A stretch of DNA of 64,000 bases, from NCBI RefSeq assembly GCF_043099315.1, contig NZ_CP170746.1. The stretch is one strand, 5' to 3'. Source of the stretch: Chlorogloeopsis fritschii (GTDB lineage Bacteria > Cyanobacteriota > Cyanobacteriia > Cyanobacteriales > Nostocaceae). Positions 36,401-45,712 of this stretch are shown here, piece after piece. The notes under the pieces are model-generated. The model saw only the letters and a list, made by a program, of their open reading frames with translations. It searched no databases and was not told the DNA's origin. The position numbers and the translations under genes are program-made. Position 1 is the first letter of the stretch, and every line of letters begins with the position of its first letter.

Positions 36401-39400
36401 GTTGCAGGGGCATGTACAATTCACAGCAAAGTTCATGCTAAAGAAACTTTACCACTTTTACAGGATGGTTACTCTTATGGAATAGAAAACGGACATTTTG
36501 AATATGGTGGCTATGCCGCCATGCAAAAATGCCAATATTCTTATTACATAGGTCAGGAACTGACAAAACTTGAAAAAGAAATGGCAACAATTAGTAATGC
36601 CCTGGCTCAACTCAAGCAAGAAAACGCCTTGATTTGGAATCAGATATTTCAACAGTCAGTTCTAAACTTACTGCAACCTTCTGAAAATGGCTGCTGTTTA
36701 CTCGGTGAAGTATACAACGAAGAGAAATCTTTACCGCTGCTAAAGGAAGCTAATGACAGAACTGGGCTTCACTACTTTTATTTAAATAAATTAATTCTTT
36801 GTTATCTATTTGGAGAGTACGATCGCGCATCAGAAAATGGAGTTCAAGCAGAACAGTATTTAGATGGGGTGAAAGCATTTTTTGCGGTACCAGTATTCCA
36901 TTTCTACGATTCTCTAGCACAACTTGCAATCTATCCATCAGCGTCACTTTCACTTTCACAACAAGAATATCTCTTCAGTAGAGTCATTAGTAATCAGGAA
37001 AAAATGCAAATTTGGGCTTCCCATGCCCCAATGAATTTTCAGCATAAATATGACTTGGTAGAGGCAGAAAAAGCACGGATTTTAGGACAAGCTGATCGCG
37101 CGATCGCACTTTACGATCAAGCCATTGCTGGGGCTAGGGAGCAAGGATACATTCAGGAAGAAGCACTTGCAAATGAACTGGCAGCAAAGTTTTATTTTGA
37201 GCGTGGTAGAGAAAAAGTAGCTCAGACTTATTTAACTGATGCTTACTACGGATATATTCGCTGGGGAGCAACAGCAAAAGTTAGATATTTGGAAGCAAAA
37301 TATCCTCAAATTTTCTCTCGCATCTGGGAGCGAAAAACTCAAGGCTCAGAGATGAATCTAACAATCGGCTCTACAACTACAGATATTCCTGTAGTTTTTG
37401 ATTTAGCCGCAGTAATGAAAGCCTCACAAGCTCTTTCTGGTGAAATTGTTTTAGAAAAGTTGCTGACTAAATTAATGCAAATTGTGATGGAAAATGCTGG
37501 TGCTGAAATAGGATTTCTAATCTTAGAAAAGGCAGATATATTACTTATAGAAGCATCAGCAAGTGTCCGGCAAAATGAAATAAAAGTGCAAGAATCAATA
37601 CCTGTAGATTCAAGTCAGCAGCTACCAATAGCTGTTCTCAATTACGTGCGCCGTACTCATGAGAATGTTGTATTGAATGATGCCACTCATGAAGGGGTAT
37701 TTACAACAGATAGTTATATTCTTAACCACAAGCCAAAATCTATTTTATGCACGCCCATTGTTAATCAAGGTAAGTTGATTGGCATTCTTTATTTAGAAAA
37801 TAAATTGACTGCTGGAGCTTTTACGCCAGAAAGATTGGAAGTTTTGCAACTTTTATCCTCGCAAGCAGCAATATCAATTGAAAATGCCCGTCTTTATAAC
37901 GATTTGGAGGAATATAATCGGACGCTAGAAGCAAAAGTACAACAGCGCACCCTAGAGTTGCAAGATAAGAATTTACAACTACAACAAGAAATTCGCGATC
38001 GCCAACGAGCAGAAGAAGCTGCCGCAGCCGCTAATCGTGCTAAAAGCGAATTCCTGGCTAACATGAGTCATGAACTTCGTACCCCACTCAATGGTATTTT
38101 GGGCTATGCTCAAATCCTTCAAAAAGACAAAAATTTAACAGAACGGCAAAAGAACGGAGTAAATATTATTTATCAATGTGGTGAGCACTTACTCACACTT
38201 ATTAACGATATTTTAGACATTTCTAAAATTGAAGCTCGGAAAATGGAACTTTATCCAAAAGAGTTCCATTTTTCGGAGTTTCTGGAGAGCATAATTGAAA
38301 TTTGTCGCATCAATGCCGAAAAAAAAGGAGTTTCTTTAGTTTACAAAGCGCTATCTCCACTACCAAGAATAATTCGAGCCGATGAAAAACGATTGCGCCA
38401 AGTTTTGATTAATTTACTTAGCAATGCAGTCAAATTTACAGAAAAAGGTAGTATAACTTTCAAAGTGGATGTCATTTTTCAACAGTTGAGTGATTCTACA
38501 CAAAGGACAAATATCCATAAAATTCGATTTCAAGTAGAAGATACAGGAATTGGCATTGCACCCGAACAATTAGAAGAGATTTTTTTGCCATTTCAGCAGG
38601 TGGGTGAGGATATTCGTAAGACTGAAGGCACAGGATTGGGATTGGCAATTAGCCGTCAATTAGTTCAAATAATGGGTGGCGAACTGAAGGTGGAAAGTAC
38701 TTTGGGTAAAGGGAGCGTTTTTTGGCTGGATTTAGATTTACCAGAAATTGTACAAAATACTGATATAAAGAGCATTGATGAAAATAAGATTATTAGTTTT
38801 GTTGGTTCTAAACGTAAAGTTTTAGTAGTAGACGATAAATGGGCAAATCGCTCTATTTTGGTCAATATACTACAGCCTTTAGGGTTTGATGTTATAGAAG
38901 CAACAGACGGCTTAGATTGTCTAAAAAAAGTGCTTGAATTTAAGCCTGATGTGATTTTTATGGATTTGGTAATGGGTGGAATGGATGGATTTGAAGCCAC
39001 TCGCCGTCTCAGAAAGTTACCAGAACTAAAAGAAGTGGTAGTGATTGCCGTCTCAGCAAGCGTTTTTGATTTTGATCAAACGCAGAGTCGAGAAGTCGGT
39101 TGTGATGATTTTCTCGCTAAACCGATTCGGGTAGGAGATTTGTTAGAAAAATTACGGGTTCACTTGGGGTTGGAATGGATTTATGAAGAACAAAACCAAG
39201 CCAGAATGATAAAAAATGAAAATAATAATCTAATTCATTCTGTTGATTTGACGCCTCAGACTCTGATTGTAGCTCCACCAGCCCAAGAGCTTCAGATTTT
39301 GCTAGATTTAGCAATGAGAGGTGACTTGAGGGGCATTGCCCAACAAGCTGCAAAATTAGAGGAATTGAATGAAAAATTGATTCCTTTTGCTACTCATTTG

Positions 39401-39460
39401 CGTCAACTTGCTAAAGCTTTTAAAGGGAAACAAATTTTAGAGTTTCTCAAAAAATTTTAA
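33407..39460 (+). CDS. HstK-type Ser/Thr kinase - AAA ATPase - GAF - histidine kinase - receiver protein
   Basis: 2017 residues. A Ser/Thr kinase domain (about 1-270) has HKDIKPHNIL and IIDFSIS, so the DFG motif reads DFS. An AAA/STAND-type ATPase follows with Walker A GYSGIGKSS near 330 and Walker B VIFLDDLQW near 455. A long helical TPR-like region spans about 720-1310, GAF about 1330-1490, coiled coil, HisKA with His in MSHELRTPLNGILGYA near 1555, HATPase with DTGIGIAP and GTGLGLAI, and a receiver domain (VLVVDDK near 1803, Asp in IFMDL near 1850). The family is typical of multicellular cyanobacteria. It lies 9 nt before a second hybrid kinase. Confidence 0.94.
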   Translation: MSIIIADYNLIEVIYEGTTTCVYRGLRKSDQTSVIIKTLKAEYPTIEQLAQLRHEYKILQSLEIEGIVKPLALESYQNGLALILSDFDAESLKTFITNQKLELRQFLQIAIQLSKTLDQLHKNNIIHKDIKPHNILIAPQTGEVKIIDFSISSCLSRENLTVSNPNLLEGTLAYMSPEQTGRMNRSIDYRTDFYSLGVTFYEMLTGQLPFQTTDPLELTHCHIAKIPVSPQELNPEIPQAVSAIVMKLLAKTAEERYQSALGIKADLEVCLKKLQATEKIEDFIVGQLDLYSQFLIPQKLYGREQEVATLMDAFERVSLGATEIMLVSGYSGIGKSSLVNEVHKPIVRQRGYFISGKFDQFKRNIPYASLIQAFQELIRQLLTESYEKIAIWKAKILEALGANGQIIIDVIPEVKLIIGHQPVVPQLGLTESQNRFNRVFKQFIHVFCQKEHPLVIFLDDLQWTDSASLKFIPLLLNDPISQYLLLIGAYRDNEVNATHPLRITLEEIQKTGVVINNIVLQPLQFSDVNKLVSDTLRNNHKNSQPLAELVFTKTQGNPFFLTQLLKSLYQDNLLTFNFSKGCWQWDTELLQDIDITDNVIELMVNQIQKLAPTTQNVLKLAACIGDKFTLDVLSIVNQKSLSETAKNLWESLQTGLVMPLSQSYKIPLVITSQQSDILSTEQEQITIAYKFLHDRVQQAAYSLIVDSQKKETHLKIGKLLLQNTTFEERQEKIFALVNQLNYGVDLLSSESEKYELAELNLIAAKKANKATAYESAMRYIKLGLRLLAVNSWQNRYELTLALYESAVETAYLIGDFEQMENWATVVLQQAKTPIDKMKVYEVKIQACMAQVRQLDAIAIGLQALAQLGVRFPESPSASDIQQTLNQTAANLAGKNIEGLIDLPLMTQEDKLAAIRMLTSMGSPTYQAAPVLFPLVICEQVNLSVKYGNSPFSAYGYVCYGVILNGIVQDIESAYKFGKLALSIVERFNALELKTSVCFVAGACTIHSKVHAKETLPLLQDGYSYGIENGHFEYGGYAAMQKCQYSYYIGQELTKLEKEMATISNALAQLKQENALIWNQIFQQSVLNLLQPSENGCCLLGEVYNEEKSLPLLKEANDRTGLHYFYLNKLILCYLFGEYDRASENGVQAEQYLDGVKAFFAVPVFHFYDSLAQLAIYPSASLSLSQQEYLFSRVISNQEKMQIWASHAPMNFQHKYDLVEAEKARILGQADRAIALYDQAIAGAREQGYIQEEALANELAAKFYFERGREKVAQTYLTDAYYGYIRWGATAKVRYLEAKYPQIFSRIWERKTQGSEMNLTIGSTTTDIPVVFDLAAVMKASQALSGEIVLEKLLTKLMQIVMENAGAEIGFLILEKADILLIEASASVRQNEIKVQESIPVDSSQQLPIAVLNYVRRTHENVVLNDATHEGVFTTDSYILNHKPKSILCTPIVNQGKLIGILYLENKLTAGAFTPERLEVLQLLSSQAAISIENARLYNDLEEYNRTLEAKVQQRTLELQDKNLQLQQEIRDRQRAEEAAAAANRAKSEFLANMSHELRTPLNGILGYAQILQKDKNLTERQKNGVNIIYQCGEHLLTLINDILDISKIEARKMELYPKEFHFSEFLESIIEICRINAEKKGVSLVYKALSPLPRIIRADEKRLRQVLINLLSNAVKFTEKGSITFKVDVIFQQLSDSTQRTNIHKIRFQVEDTGIGIAPEQLEEIFLPFQQVGEDIRKTEGTGLGLAISRQLVQIMGGELKVESTLGKGSVFWLDLDLPEIVQNTDIKSIDENKIISFVGSKRKVLVVDDKWANRSILVNILQPLGFDVIEATDGLDCLKKVLEFKPDVIFMDLVMGGMDGFEATRRLRKLPELKEVVVIAVSASVFDFDQTQSREVGCDDFLAKPIRVGDLLEKLRVHLGLEWIYEEQNQARMIKNENNNLIHSVDLTPQTLIVAPPAQELQILLDLAMRGDLRGIAQQAAKLEELNEKLIPFATHLRQLAKAFKGKQILEFLKKF

Positions 39461-39469
39461 TGAGGTTTT

Positions 39470-41443
39470 ATGAATATTGATTTAAATAAAAAAGGCGTCA
39501 TCTTAATTGTCGATGACATTCCTAGTAATTTAGAAATTCTATTTGATTTGTTAGCCGATGCTGGATTTACAGTCTTAATTGCTGAAGATGGTGAAAGTGC
39601 GATCGCTAGAGCAGAATACGCTCCACCCGACTTGATTTTATTAGACGTACTCATGCCGGAAATAGACGGTTTTGAAACGTGCCGTCGTTTGAAGGCTAAT
39701 GAACGAACAAAAGATATTCCGATCATTTTTATGACTGCACTTGCCGAAACAGTCGATAAGGTGAAAGGCTTGAGTCTAGGTGCAGTAGATTACATTACCA
39801 AACCACTTCAACACGAGGAAGTTTTAGCCAGGATCGAACTTCATCTCAAACTGCGGAATCTGACAAAGACACTCCAGGAGCAAAATCTGCAAATCAAAGA
39901 ACAAGCTGCTTTGCTTGATATCACCACAGATGCCATTGTCGTTCAAGACTTAGACAACCAAATTTATTTTTGGAACAAAGGGGCTGAAAGTCTGTATGGA
40001 TGGAAGTCTCAAGAAGCAGTTGGCAAGAAGGTGAATCAGCTTGTGTATCGAGCGGAAACAACATCTCAACTCCAAAATATCTACAAAAGTCTAGCCGAAA
40101 ATGGTTCGTGGCAAGGTGAATTGCAACAAGTCACAAAACAAGGGCAAGGGATTATTGTTGCCAGTCGTTGGACTTTGATGCGCGATCAAGATGGGAAACC
40201 AAAATCAATTTTAACGGTTAATACCGACATCACAGAGAAAAAACAACTCGAAAACCAATTTCTTCGCGCTCAACGACTGGAGAGTATTGGCACGCTTGCT
40301 GGTGGTATTGCCCATGACTTAAACAATATCCTGACTCCAATTCTGACAGCAGCGCAATTATTGCAGCTCAAACTCCCCAATACCGATGAACGAACTCAGC
40401 AGATGATGAGGACAATAGAAGCTAACGCTAAACGGGGAGCCGCTTTGGTTAAACAAGTGCTGCAATTTGCACGCGGAGTTGAAGGTAAGCGGATGATTGT
40501 GCAAGTTGGGCACCTGTTCTCAGAAATTAAGCAGATCGTCGAAGAGACATTTCCGAAATCGATTGAACTTTTTACAGATATTAAGCCAGAATTGTGGGCT
40601 GTAATTGGAGATGCTACGCACTTGCATCAGGTGTTGATGAATTTAGTAGTCAACGCTCGCGATGCCATGCCCAATGGTGGCACTCTCAGTATTTATGCTG
40701 AGAATATATATATAGATGAACACTATGCTCGCATGAATTTAGATGCAAGTGTCGGGCCTCATATTCAGATTACAATCGCAGATACGGGAGTGGGGATGCC
40801 TCCAGAAATAGTGGATAGAATATTCGAGCCATTTTTTACTACAAAAGAAGTTGGCAAAGGTACAGGGTTGGGACTTTCAACTGTTAGGGGTATTATTAAA
40901 AGCCACGGTGGATTTGTCAACGTACATAGCAAGGTTGGTAAAGGAACTGAATTTAAAATCTTCTTGCCAGCAGTTGAGGCAACAGCAACGCTCTTCAGAG
41001 AAGACTTAGAAATATTCAAAGGCAACGGAGAATTGATTTTAGTTGTAGATGACGAAGCTAGAATTCTAGAAACTACAAAAATTTCGTTAGAAACTTACAA
41101 TTACAAGGTGCTGACAGCCAGTGATGGAATTGAGGCGATCGCTCTGTATGCCCAATACCTAGATGAAATTAGCGTGGTTTTGGTAGATATGATGATGCCC
41201 TCGATGGATGGTGCAACTACCATTCGCGCCTTACAAAAAATTAACGGGCTTGTCAAAATTATTGCTGTTAGCGGTTTAGCACCCAGCGATAAACTTGCAG
41301 GGTTTGCAGCCATTAAATCATTTATTGCCAAACCTTACACAACTAAAGAATTATTACAAAATTTACACAACATTCTTTGTCAGGAATCGAAAAGCTTAGA
41401 GAATGAAACAAAATGGGACAGATGGAATAGTGTAAGGATGTGA
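39470..41443 (+). CDS. hybrid sensor kinase REC-PAS-HisKA-HATPase-REC
   Basis: 657 residues, cytosolic. The N-terminal receiver has ILIVDD and phosphoacceptor Asp59 in LILLDVLMP. A PAS domain covers about 145-260 (LLDITTDAIVVQDLDNQIYFWNKG region). HisKA has GGIAHDLNNILTP with His near 281, HATPase has DTGVGMPPEI and GTGLGLS, and a C-terminal receiver has VLVDMMMP near 575. It starts 9 nt after the HstK-type gene, with AATGAGG near its start, so the two are one operon and likely exchange phosphoryl groups. The sensed signal is unknown; the PAS domain may bind a ligand or cofactor. Confidence 0.93.
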   Translation: MNIDLNKKGVILIVDDIPSNLEILFDLLADAGFTVLIAEDGESAIARAEYAPPDLILLDVLMPEIDGFETCRRLKANERTKDIPIIFMTALAETVDKVKGLSLGAVDYITKPLQHEEVLARIELHLKLRNLTKTLQEQNLQIKEQAALLDITTDAIVVQDLDNQIYFWNKGAESLYGWKSQEAVGKKVNQLVYRAETTSQLQNIYKSLAENGSWQGELQQVTKQGQGIIVASRWTLMRDQDGKPKSILTVNTDITEKKQLENQFLRAQRLESIGTLAGGIAHDLNNILTPILTAAQLLQLKLPNTDERTQQMMRTIEANAKRGAALVKQVLQFARGVEGKRMIVQVGHLFSEIKQIVEETFPKSIELFTDIKPELWAVIGDATHLHQVLMNLVVNARDAMPNGGTLSIYAENIYIDEHYARMNLDASVGPHIQITIADTGVGMPPEIVDRIFEPFFTTKEVGKGTGLGLSTVRGIIKSHGGFVNVHSKVGKGTEFKIFLPAVEATATLFREDLEIFKGNGELILVVDDEARILETTKISLETYNYKVLTASDGIEAIALYAQYLDEISVVLVDMMMPSMDGATTIRALQKINGLVKIIAVSGLAPSDKLAGFAAIKSFIAKPYTTKELLQNLHNILCQESKSLENETKWDRWNSVRM

Positions 41444-41493
41444 GGAAAATTCACCCCCACATCCTATGAAAAGTGAAAACTTAATGTATTTTT

Positions 41494-42129
41494 TTACAAA
41501 AAACCTTCTCTTTCAGCAAACTTACGCAAGCGTGGCAGACATTGACGCTGATAAAAACTGCTTAAAGTCGAAATGGACAAACCAAATTCTGCCGATAACT
41601 CCTTCCAACTTACCTCTGGTGGTAAACGTTTCAAAATTAACACTTGACAATTTACTTCTGGATGTCCTTGAATGTGGGTGCTACCCAGTTCTCCATCAAT
41701 ATCTTCTTCCACCCAAAGCTTTACAGTTTCTAAAATTGGAGGTAGATCTGGTGGAGCAGCCAAGTTTTCTTCCAGATGATAAATTTGAGTGCGATCGCCA
41801 AAAATGAATTGATTGACATTGAGAAATGCTTTTTTAGTCTTTTCCTCCTGCTGCTGACGGTAAAAGTCTTGCAATCTCCATCTGAGATAAGTATTTAGCC
41901 AGGTGATTACAGAACCACGTGTAGCGTCATATGCTCCACAAATATTTGAGCAAAAATACAACCAAGTTTGTTGCAGTGCATCTTGATAGTATGGAGTGTT
42001 TTCCTTCCAGAGTTTGTTTGCAGCCAAACGAATGATTTGGGTGAGCCGCTTCTGACGCTGTGGATTTCCGGCTGGATATTCACAAGCCTCTTTCACTAAG
42101 CGGCGTAATTGTTCCTCCAAGTGATGCAT
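41494..42129 (-). CDS. sigma-70-like regulatory protein
   Basis: 211 residues. The N-terminal half resembles sigma region 2 (LRRLVKEACEYP, then a DALQQTWLYFCSNICGAYDATRGSVITWLNTYLRWRLQDF segment), and the C-terminal part has a helix-turn-helix-like region 4 (VSWKELSAEFGLSISTLSSFYQRQCLPRL). It is probably an ECF-like sigma factor or derived regulator; such sigma-like proteins are known in cyanobacteria. The ATG at 42129 is chosen over TTG at 42147. It is convergent with the hybrid kinase operon, 50 nt away. No anti-sigma factor is adjacent. Confidence 0.7.
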   Translation of the reverse strand: MHHLEEQLRRLVKEACEYPAGNPQRQKRLTQIIRLAANKLWKENTPYYQDALQQTWLYFCSNICGAYDATRGSVITWLNTYLRWRLQDFYRQQQEEKTKKAFLNVNQFIFGDRTQIYHLEENLAAPPDLPPILETVKLWVEEDIDGELGSTHIQGHPEVNCQVLILKRLPPEVSWKELSAEFGLSISTLSSFYQRQCLPRLRKFAEREGFL

Positions 42130-42230
42130 AACAGTTTTAGCAAACAAAGCAAGCTTTTCTCAGTATTGCGTAGAATTGCTCGCTAAGAAAGAACTCTGAA
42201 TTGAGTTTTGGGGATCGGTGACTGGGGATA

Positions 42231-42276
42231 GAGCCAGAGGCTCCACTTATCGTTACCAGGTTGAACCCGGTAACGA
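42231..42276. repeat. dispersed palindrome family A, copy 2 (inverted)
   Basis: GAGCCAGAGGCTC (42231-42243) is followed by CGTTACCAGG and CCCGGTAACGAG (42251-42276). On the minus strand this has the same order as copy 3 at 53268-53315. Confidence 0.75.
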
Positions 42277-42389
42277 GGGCACGAAGATTTCGACGCTCCA
42301 ATCCACTCCTCTACTCTGTGCGATCGCATTTGCCAAAATGGAGATGAAAATTGTTGCTGCCCACCTACTATGTGGTTATCAGTGGCTCT

Positions 42390-43115
42390 ATGAAACCTCA
42401 ACTTAACATCAATTGGCCTGAAGGAGCCTTCCAACGCTTTGAGCAGGCTAAATATTTTTTTGATCACAAAATTAATTCTGTAACTGATTCAGCACAGCAA
42501 ATAGGCGAGTCTTGGAAACAAACAGCAACACAAACAACCGATCGCGCAATTAATACAGTTACTACTAATTTGGAGCAAACTAAAAATTCGTTAGAGCAAG
42601 CATGGCAAACTGCCGAACAAATTCCCAACTCAACATCGTCAGCTATTCAAACTGCAATTTCTGCTTCTTTGGGTGATTGGCTCAGAGAACACCCTGCTAT
42701 TCTCCGACTGTTAGAAATCTTGAGTTGGGCAACTAATCACCCAGTTGTTAGTTTAATTATTCTGCTGTTTGCTATATCGATAATTTGGAGTATTATTAGA
42801 GCAATTGTACGCTTGATTGAAACAGCTAGTTGGTCAATCTTGCAAGTTCCTTTCAAATTACTTTTGGTTGCAATTAAACTTAGCTTTTTATCATTTACTA
42901 AAATTGGCAGTTTTACTATTCAAAAAATAACAAGCGATCGCACAACTGATAAATTACCGATATTACCACCAGGCGATGCTCAATTGCTTCACATTAATAA
43001 ACAGCAAAGATTGGTAGAAATTCAAGAGCGATTAGCTCAAATTCAACAAGAACAACATGAGCTTTTGCAAGAAGCAGCAGAACTTTTATCGCAAGACAGA
43101 ATTGATGTTAGTTAA
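42390..43115 (+). CDS. hypothetical membrane protein with coiled coils
   Basis: About 241 residues, starting at ATG 42390 (MKPQLNINW); an upstream in-frame start at 42351 is less likely. The N-terminal 75 residues are amphipathic and repeat a QxxQT/EQ pattern, as in apolipoprotein- or LEA-like helices (DSAQQIGESWKQTATQTT). Two hydrophobic segments follow (about 110-130 and 145-170), and the C-terminus is a Gln/Glu-rich coiled coil (RLVEIQERLAQIQQEQHELL). I do not recognise the family; a membrane-shaping or scaffolding role is possible but not shown. Confidence 0.6.
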   Translation: MKPQLNINWPEGAFQRFEQAKYFFDHKINSVTDSAQQIGESWKQTATQTTDRAINTVTTNLEQTKNSLEQAWQTAEQIPNSTSSAIQTAISASLGDWLREHPAILRLLEILSWATNHPVVSLIILLFAISIIWSIIRAIVRLIETASWSILQVPFKLLLVAIKLSFLSFTKIGSFTIQKITSDRTTDKLPILPPGDAQLLHINKQQRLVEIQERLAQIQQEQHELLQEAAELLSQDRIDVS

Positions 43116-43120
43116 TATAA

Positions 43121-43173
43121 GCCTTCAGATTAGAAGTCTGAGGCTAAACAGGCAAAGCCTGCGAAGGCAGGCT
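43121..43173. repeat. two-hairpin dispersed repeat family B, copy 2
   Basis: Hairpin one pairs GCCTTCAGA with TCTGAGGC with a single bulge (43121-43144). The linker GGCTAAACA follows. Hairpin two pairs AGCCTGC with GCAGGCT around GAAG (43156-43173). Copy 1 is at 10954-11000. Confidence 0.7.
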
Positions 43174-43176
43174 ATA

Positions 43177-43270
43177 TTGAGCAATTTTTGTAGAGTGGAC
43201 ACTGCTTAACTCTCCTCAAACCTTTATTTTAAAATGGTGGACAGTGCCCACCTTAGGGTTATTGAGAATT
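43177..43270. repeat. MITE-like dispersed element family C, copy 2
   Basis: Similar along its length to 13382-13475, including TTTTTGTAG, GTGGACACTG, CCTCAAAC, TTTATTTT, CAGTGCCCACCTTA and ATTGAGAA. It directly follows the family B element. The rest of the gap to 43537 shows no gene. Confidence 0.75.
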
Positions 43271-43537
43271 GCCAAAGCGACACATTTCAGAGTAAAAACT
43301 ACATTGTGAGTGGGGAACTTATGGGAAACTAGAACATTTCTATACAGATGGCAGTAAAGACTTTCGCTCTAGCCACCTGTTAAGAAAGACATAACTTGGA
43401 TAGAAGCAGTTCTGTGAGAAAATTGGATTGCAAGAAACCGAGAAGAAAGACTGGGAGTTAACCCCTGAAAGCTTAAATTTTATTCGGTTAAGGATAGAAA
43501 CAGCTTATCTAATCCCCAACTATCATCCTGAGCACAT

Positions 43538-45712
43538 ATGGTGATTCGACTAGTGCCAGAAGCTAGCAATTTAAGTCTTGGCGATCTACTTTATGCTTTG
43601 AGGAGACTAGATCTTCTCATTGCGCAAGCAGTAGCTACAGCGCCAACTGTTTATGGAGTAGAGGCGGCAACTGATGCTTATCGAGGCCTTTATATTAGTC
43701 GAGAAGAGGTGGAGCGTCTTTTAGATCGCGAACCAGGAATTCCCACACTGCAAGTTGGGGAAAAAGCATTAAAGCAAGTTTCTCTCAAATCAATTAGCAA
43801 TAGCAGTCGCTTGGGTTGGTTGAAAGATACTTTTAGCCTTTCAGAATTCGATATCGATTTAATTTTCATCGCCTTAGCGCCTGAAGTCGATCTGCGCTAC
43901 GAGCGTCTCTATGCCTATCTTCAAGATGATGTTACCCGTAAACGTCCTAGTGTAGACCTAGCGCTGAATTTACTCTGTTCGTCAGCAGAAGCCAAGCTGT
44001 TGCATCGCGCTCATTTTGTCTCTAATGCACCGTTAATTCGTCACAGACTGATTCATTTGATTCCTGATACCAACCAAAGTCAACCACCGCTCCTCGCTCA
44101 CTACCTCAAGCTAGATGAGCAGATTGTTCGTCTTTTACTAGAACAGGAAGGTTTAGATCTGCGTCTTTTGCCCTACTGCCAAATGGTTAAGCCTTCAGTA
44201 TCCCTAGATGAGCTACCCTTAAATACCACAATCAAACAAGCACTGCGATCGCTAACTTTGCAAAGCTGGCAGACACAACAACCATTACGACTTTATTTTC
44301 AGGGGACTGACGATATCTATCAAAATCTGACTGCTCAAGCACTAGCCTCGGAAGTCGGAGCCAAGTTAGTCAGTGCAAATATGACTCAGCTCGTAGCGAT
44401 TAAAGAAGATTTTGAGCAAATCGTGCTGCTTTTAGTGCGAGAAGCTTGTTTGCAAAGAGCGATTTTGTATCTGCAAGGAATGGATGCGTTATGCAGTGAT
44501 GAAAAGATTTTTTCTTACCAGAATTTACTAGATGAGCTAAGTCATTATGCAGGAATTGTTGTCCTTGCAGGTACCCAGCCCTGGATATCCTCTGGGCAAG
44601 ATCCGAACGGAGTTATTGCTGTTCCATTTACTATTCCTAACTTTTCTGAGCGACTGGCTTGTTGGCAGACTCATTTACATCAAGCCGATATCCTACTACC
44701 AGAAGTTGCTCTCAATACCTTAGCCGATCGCTTTCGTTTGATGCCAGGACAAATTGCCGCTGCCGTCGTTGATGCTAGCAATCGATCGCGTTGGCGAACA
44801 GCAATTTCAAACTCCGATGCTAGCAAGTCTTCGATGCTGCTTGGCGATTTATTCTCAGCAGCGCGATCGCAATCAGGACATGACTTAGCAGGATTAGCAC
44901 ACAAAATCGAGCCACTCTACACTTGGGATGATATCATTTTGTCCGACGATGCTCGGACTCAGCTACAGGAAATGTATCAATGGGTTGTCCATCGCCATCA
45001 AGTTTTGCAGGAATGGGGATTTGGACGCAAGCTTGCTTATGATCGTGGTGTGAGCGCTCTGTTTGCTGGCCCTTCGGGTACGGGTAAAACCATGTCTGCG
45101 GAGATCATTGCCAAGGCTCTGGGGCTGGATCTCTATAAGATTAATCTATCTAGCGTAGTCAGCAAGTATATCGGCGAAACGGAAAAAAACTTAGAACGGA
45201 TTTTTACGGCGGCAGAGAATGCTAATGCAATTCTGTTTTTTGATGAGGCAGACGCGCTATTTGGAAAACGATCTGAAGTGCGCGACGCTCACGATCGCTA
45301 TGCCAATATTGAAATTGCTTATCTTTTGCAGCGAATGGAGCAGTATGAAGGCATTACGATTCTGGCAACCAACCTGCGCCAAAATATCGATGATGCCTTT
45401 ATGCGACGCTTGCAGTTTATCATTGAGTTTCCCTTTCCCGATGAGGAGCGACGGCGGCAAATTTGGGAAATTCTGATCCCAAAAGAAGCGCCACAAGACG
45501 AAGGAATTGATTACGAGTTTTTAGCAAGACAGTTTCGGTTCTCTGGCGGAAACATTAAGAATATTGTACTAAAAGCAGCATTTTTGGCTGCTGCCGAAGG
45601 CGGATGTATTACAATGAAGTATTTAGTACGAGCAACTTGGCGAGAATCTCAAAAAATAGGGCAAGCGATCGGCAAAAACGACTTTGGGAAGTATGCTGAA
45701 ATGTTGCCATGA
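43538..45712 (+). CDS. AAA+ ATPase with winged-helix-type N-terminal region
   Basis: 724 residues. The N-terminal about 240 residues are helical (SLGDLLYALRRLDLLIAQAV; LSEFDIDLIFIALAPEVDLRYERLYAYLQDD), followed by a degenerate AAA-like domain without Walker A (about 245-440) and an intact AAA+ domain: GPSGTGKT near 511, FFDEADALFGKR near 567, and ATNLRQNIDDAFMRRLQFIIEFPFPDEERR with the arginine finger region. This two-AAA plan resembles the ATPase of extracellular contractile injection loci, but such ATPases also occur alone. It overlaps the next gene by 4 nt (ATGA). Confidence 0.85.
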   Translation: MVIRLVPEASNLSLGDLLYALRRLDLLIAQAVATAPTVYGVEAATDAYRGLYISREEVERLLDREPGIPTLQVGEKALKQVSLKSISNSSRLGWLKDTFSLSEFDIDLIFIALAPEVDLRYERLYAYLQDDVTRKRPSVDLALNLLCSSAEAKLLHRAHFVSNAPLIRHRLIHLIPDTNQSQPPLLAHYLKLDEQIVRLLLEQEGLDLRLLPYCQMVKPSVSLDELPLNTTIKQALRSLTLQSWQTQQPLRLYFQGTDDIYQNLTAQALASEVGAKLVSANMTQLVAIKEDFEQIVLLLVREACLQRAILYLQGMDALCSDEKIFSYQNLLDELSHYAGIVVLAGTQPWISSGQDPNGVIAVPFTIPNFSERLACWQTHLHQADILLPEVALNTLADRFRLMPGQIAAAVVDASNRSRWRTAISNSDASKSSMLLGDLFSAARSQSGHDLAGLAHKIEPLYTWDDIILSDDARTQLQEMYQWVVHRHQVLQEWGFGRKLAYDRGVSALFAGPSGTGKTMSAEIIAKALGLDLYKINLSSVVSKYIGETEKNLERIFTAAENANAILFFDEADALFGKRSEVRDAHDRYANIEIAYLLQRMEQYEGITILATNLRQNIDDAFMRRLQFIIEFPFPDEERRRQIWEILIPKEAPQDEGIDYEFLARQFRFSGGNIKNIVLKAAFLAAAEGGCITMKYLVRATWRESQKIGQAIGKNDFGKYAEMLP

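Noticed and set aside
33407..39460. DFG to DFS change as sign of a dead Ser/Thr kinase
   Set aside because: Related HstK-type proteins also vary at this site and the HKD and Lys elements are present, so inactivity cannot be claimed.
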